Below, piece by piece: positions 5,773 through 7,781 of a DNA stretch of 7,781 nt. The notes under the pieces are model-generated. The model had not been told where the DNA came from. It searched no databases and saw only the letters and a program-made list of their open reading frames with translations. The position numbers were made by a program, and so were the translations under genes. Every line of letters begins with the position of its first letter. Position 1 is the first letter of the stretch. The DNA lies in the NCBI GenBank assembly GCA_945897655.1, contig CAMDHB010000151.1, forward strand, positions 1 to 7,781. The letters run 5' to 3'. This DNA comes from Pseudorhodobacter antarcticus. GTDB taxonomy: Bacteria; Pseudomonadota; Alphaproteobacteria; Rhodobacterales; Rhodobacteraceae.

Positions 5773-6642
5773 CTAGCGCCGCTCCCCCCGGAACGAGGAA
5801 TAACGCAACCTGACAAACTCCTTGAAGGCAACCAATCGCAGCCTATAGTCGATTTTCACCAGATCAAGACGTGTCGACATCGGCAGGCCCGGCTGCCCTA
5901 ACATTTTGAAAATCGATACAGGCGAAGGCACTAATAACAGAATCGGCGGCAAAAATCGCTTGAAGCTTTTAGCCTGCCGCTTGTGCCGACCGCCCGTCAG
6001 CCGCCGCCGTTTCAACGCCAGTTCGGCAAAGGTCCCGCGCGCCGGATGCTTGATGATGACCTGCGCGTCATAGTGAACCTTGCTGCCCTTTGCGTTGGCC
6101 CTTAGGTTCCACTCCCTGTCTCCACCCGAAAAAAGAGTGTCGTCAAACGGGCCGACGGCGTCAAACAGCGAACGCCGGACGATCATATTGGCCGTCGTGC
6201 CCCAACCGGATTTCGCATATTCGGTCTGTTTCAACCAAACCAGGCGGTCGTAAATCTCTGCCGCGGCCCAACCCGGACCCGCGGGAAACAATTCAACGCA
6301 TCCCGCAATGCGGTCCGCCTCTGGCAGCGCGGCCAGACGCTCCACCCCCAACCGCACCCATTCGAGGTCAGGAATGCAATCGCTGTCGGTGAAAAAGAAG
6401 ACCTCGCCGACTGCATTCCTCATCGCCACATTGCGCGCCGCATAGGACCCCGGCTTCTCGGCCCAGATCACGGTCGCATTCGGCGGCAGCCGCAAATCGT
6501 CCGGCACCTCTGGCGTCCGGTTGTTGTTGGCCACCAGAACTTCGAACTGATCCGCTGGCAGGGTCTGGTCGGCCAAGGCATCCAGACACATCTGCAAGCG
6601 CGGCCAATCCCGATAGGTCGGGATGATGACGCTGGCCTTCAT
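5773..6642 (-). CDS. Family 2 (GT-A) glycosyltransferase
   Basis: This 289-aa GT-A fold enzyme would transfer a sugar from a nucleotide-sugar donor to an acceptor at the cytoplasmic face of the membrane. The N-terminus SVIIPTYRDWPRL (4-16) is the typical first strand of the nucleotide-binding fold. FTDSD (84-88) carries the metal-binding DxD. SGGDREWNLR (172-181) matches the usual position of the acidic catalytic-base motif, and a basic RRRLTGGRHKRQ segment (212-223) resembles the family's C-terminal arginine-rich region. A hydrophobic segment near 230-248 (LPPILLLVPSPVSIF) could be a membrane-associated helix rather than a full anchor. The start overlaps the upstream glycosyltransferase stop as ATGA, so the two are co-translated. 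A short GCCC/GGGC stem at 5760-5772 overlaps and follows the stop but lacks a T tract. Donor and acceptor are unknown; a surface polysaccharide or lipopolysaccharide role is inferred. Confidence 0.88.
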   Translation of the reverse strand: MKASVIIPTYRDWPRLQMCLDALADQTLPADQFEVLVANNNRTPEVPDDLRLPPNATVIWAEKPGSYAARNVAMRNAVGEVFFFTDSDCIPDLEWVRLGVERLAALPEADRIAGCVELFPAGPGWAAAEIYDRLVWLKQTEYAKSGWGTTANMIVRRSLFDAVGPFDDTLFSGGDREWNLRANAKGSKVHYDAQVIIKHPARGTFAELALKRRRLTGGRHKRQAKSFKRFLPPILLLVPSPVSIFKMLGQPGLPMSTRLDLVKIDYRLRLVAFKEFVRLRYSSFRGERR

Positions 6643-7472
6643 GCCCGCCCGCCCAAGGCAATCCCGTGCTGTGTCGCCTTGATCCCTTCGCGCCGCGACG
6701 CTTCGATCAGCGCACGGTTGCGCTTGCGCCCTTCGGGGTCGGCATAGCCGCGAGGATGGTCCAGATGGACAAGCGGCGCCGAATAGCGCAGATGCGCGCC
6801 CTTGGTGCCGTTGTTGCCCAGACGTACGCCAAACTCCTTGTCCAGCCCGCCGTATTTCATCCGCTCATCAAACCCGCCGACCGCCAGCACCTCGTCCCGA
6901 TAGGCCGATGCATTGGCCCCGCACAGCGACGGCCGCACCGGCGAAAGCCGGTCCAGAACCGCCATCACGGGCAGGGCAAAAGGCTTGGTTTTCAACCAGG
7001 TACTGATGCCGTCAATCGCCCGGTTTGCGCGCAGCCAACCCCGATCAAACACCGTGCCCGCCCGCACCATATCCGGTGTCACGGCATCGGTCGCGGCCTT
7101 GTCCAACCGGATCAGCGATCCCGTCATGAACCGCCCGCGCCGCGCCATATCCAAATGCCGCTGGATGAACCCAGGGTGAATCATCACATCGCCGTCCAGA
7201 AAAATCAGATATTCGGCAGTGGATGAAGCAATGGCCCTGTTCAGGATATCACATTTGCGAAACCCCTGATCCTCATGCCAGACATGGCGCAACGCCACAC
7301 CGGGCAAGACAAAGGCGTCAATCACTGCCTTCGTCTCGGGGCCTGAACCGTCATCAGCGATGCAGATGGATTGCGGCAATACCTGCTGGCGGCGAATGGA
7401 TTCCAGACACAGCGCCAACGACTTGGAATTGTTATAGGTCGCGATGATAACTTCGCTGCTGGTCGGTCGCAT
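6639..7472 (-). CDS. Family 2 glycosyltransferase with galactosyltransferase-like C-terminal region
   Basis: This 277-aa GT-A glycosyltransferase belongs to a different branch from its partner. EVIIATYNNSKSL (7-19) opens the fold and ADDGSG (39-44) follows. WHEDQGFRKCDILNRAI (65-81) is the signature of enzymes resembling bacterial chondroitin/heparosan-type polymerase domains and related LPS transferases. FLDGDV (91-96) supplies the metal-binding DxD. The C-terminal GGFDERMKYGGLDKEFGVRL (199-218) matches the glycosyltransferase group 7 C-terminal domain pattern with its Asp/Glu pair, and VHLDHPR (235-241) supplies a probable metal-binding His. Sugar specificity cannot be read. No membrane segment is evident, so it is probably cytosolic or peripheral. 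It is the first gene of a two-gene unit, with its own putative promoter 34 bases upstream. The ribosome binding site is weak (a GGCGGGG tract close to the ATG). Its stop overlaps the next start by four bases. Confidence 0.9.
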   Translation of the reverse strand: MRPTSSEVIIATYNNSKSLALCLESIRRQQVLPQSICIADDGSGPETKAVIDAFVLPGVALRHVWHEDQGFRKCDILNRAIASSTAEYLIFLDGDVMIHPGFIQRHLDMARRGRFMTGSLIRLDKAATDAVTPDMVRAGTVFDRGWLRANRAIDGISTWLKTKPFALPVMAVLDRLSPVRPSLCGANASAYRDEVLAVGGFDERMKYGGLDKEFGVRLGNNGTKGAHLRYSAPLVHLDHPRGYADPEGRKRNRALIEASRREGIKATQHGIALGGRA

Positions 7473-7496
7473 CGTCCCCGCCGTCTTTGGTGTTCC

Positions 7497-7528
7497 TTGC
7501 CCCGAGTGCTAGCCTATTCCCGGGGCAA
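7497..7528. repeat. Inverted repeat TTGCCCCG-N16-CGGGGCAA around the -10 box
   Basis: Perfect eight-base arms at 7497-7504 and 7521-7528 enclose a 16-base centre that contains the -10 box and a GCTAGC palindrome. There is no T tract on either side, so it is a poor terminator. An arm spacing of 24 bases start to start (just over two helical turns) would suit a dimeric DNA-binding protein; that reading is inference. It could also form a weak hairpin after the peroxiredoxin-like gene. Confidence 0.5.
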
Positions 7529-7534
7529 AGGCAA
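7506..7534 (-). promoter_or_regulatory. Putative promoter of the glycosyltransferase pair
   Basis: On the minus strand, TTGCCT (7534-7529) and TAGCAC (7511-7506) are spaced by 17 bases. Initiation near 7499 would give a leader of about 27 bases. The promoter lies in the 74-base gap after the peroxiredoxin-like gene, so the glycosyltransferases need not depend on readthrough. Assigned by eye; the -10 match to consensus is modest. Confidence 0.45.
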
Positions 7535-7546
7535 AGCGGTGGAGGG

Positions 7547-7781
7547 TCAGCCCGGCGCCTTGGCAAAGCGCAGGTAGGGCAGCTTGATGTCCAGCGCGCC
7601 AAACCGTTCGGTGGCCTGTTCGTTGTTCAGGGCCAATGCAACGATCACGTCTTGACCGGGCACCCAGTTGGCCGGGGTCGCCAGAGGCTTGCCGTCGGTC
7701 ATCATGACCGCATCCAGCGCCCGCAGAATCTCGGCAAAGTTGCGGCCCACCGACATGGGGTATGTCATGGTCAGCTTCACC
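7547..7781 (-). CDS. 1-Cys (Prx6-type) peroxiredoxin, C-terminal part only
   Basis: The gene runs off the right edge; only the last 77 complete codons and the TGA are present. The visible part reads VKLTMTYPMSVGRNFAEILR, then a helix ending in MTDGKPLATPANWVPGQDVIV, and finishes LPYLRFAKAPG. This matches the C-terminal domain of Prx6-type peroxiredoxins: the TYP-x-S-x-GRNF-x-E segment followed by ATPANW-x-PG-x-DVI. Such enzymes reduce hydrogen peroxide and organic hydroperoxides with one peroxidatic cysteine in the N-terminal thioredoxin-fold domain, which lies outside this window, so catalytic competence cannot be judged. The GTG at 7780-7778 is an internal valine codon, not a start. The gene precedes the glycosyltransferase pair on the same strand but is separated by 74 bases with a promoter, so co-transcription is uncertain. 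Confidence 0.88.
   Translation of the reverse strand, partial: VKLTMTYPMSVGRNFAEILRALDAVMMTDGKPLATPANWVPGQDVIVALALNNEQATERFGALDIKLPYLRFAKAPG

Noticed and set aside
1..7781. CRISPR array, tRNA/rRNA, insertion sequence, phage or defence system
   Set aside because: No spaced repeats, RNA gene landmarks, transposase or integrase motifs, or defence-associated domains were seen on either strand.

Overview
This GC-rich window looks chromosomal and most resembles an alphaproteobacterium of the Rhodobacterales/Rhodobacteraceae. The reasons are strong G/C third-position bias, the protein sequence style, and promoters that carry a TTGC -35 box and a TAGCA -10 box. Taxonomy is inferred from sequence character only; no search was run.

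Layout, left to right. (1) Positions 70-2872, plus strand, hold a tightly packed run. It contains a short-chain dehydrogenase/reductase, a fold-type I PLP aminotransferase joined to it by a TGATG overlap, an AlkD-like DNA alkylation repair protein joined by an ATGA overlap, and a small membrane-anchored or exported protein three bases further on. The small gene appears to be cut by an in-frame amber codon. (2) Positions 2936-3161 are a non-coding leader with several potential hairpins and an imperfect direct repeat. (3) Positions 3162-5291 plus the stop encode full-length polynucleotide phosphorylase (pnp, 710 aa), followed by a strong intrinsic terminator. (4) On the minus strand, convergent with pnp, lies a small secreted protein (5349-5702) with its own promoter and ribosome binding site. 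(5) Two family-2 glycosyltransferases (7472-6639 and 6642-5773, minus) share an ATGA overlap and form one unit behind a promoter embedded in an inverted repeat. (6) The right edge cuts a minus-strand gene whose last 77 codons match the C-terminal domain of 1-Cys (Prx6-type) peroxiredoxins.

How the genes work together. The SDR and aminotransferase could act in sequence on one small molecule (oxidation of an alcohol to a carbonyl, then transamination, or the reverse), but the substrate is not readable. The AlkD-like protein appears only to be co-expressed with them. PNPase is the housekeeping 3'-5' exoribonuclease of RNA turnover, and its leader is a candidate site of autoregulation. The glycosyltransferase pair probably helps build a surface glycan. 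I see no CRISPR array, RNA gene, insertion sequence, phage gene or clear new defence system. The most notable points are the interrupted small gene, the structured pnp leader, and the inverted repeat around the glycosyltransferase promoter.
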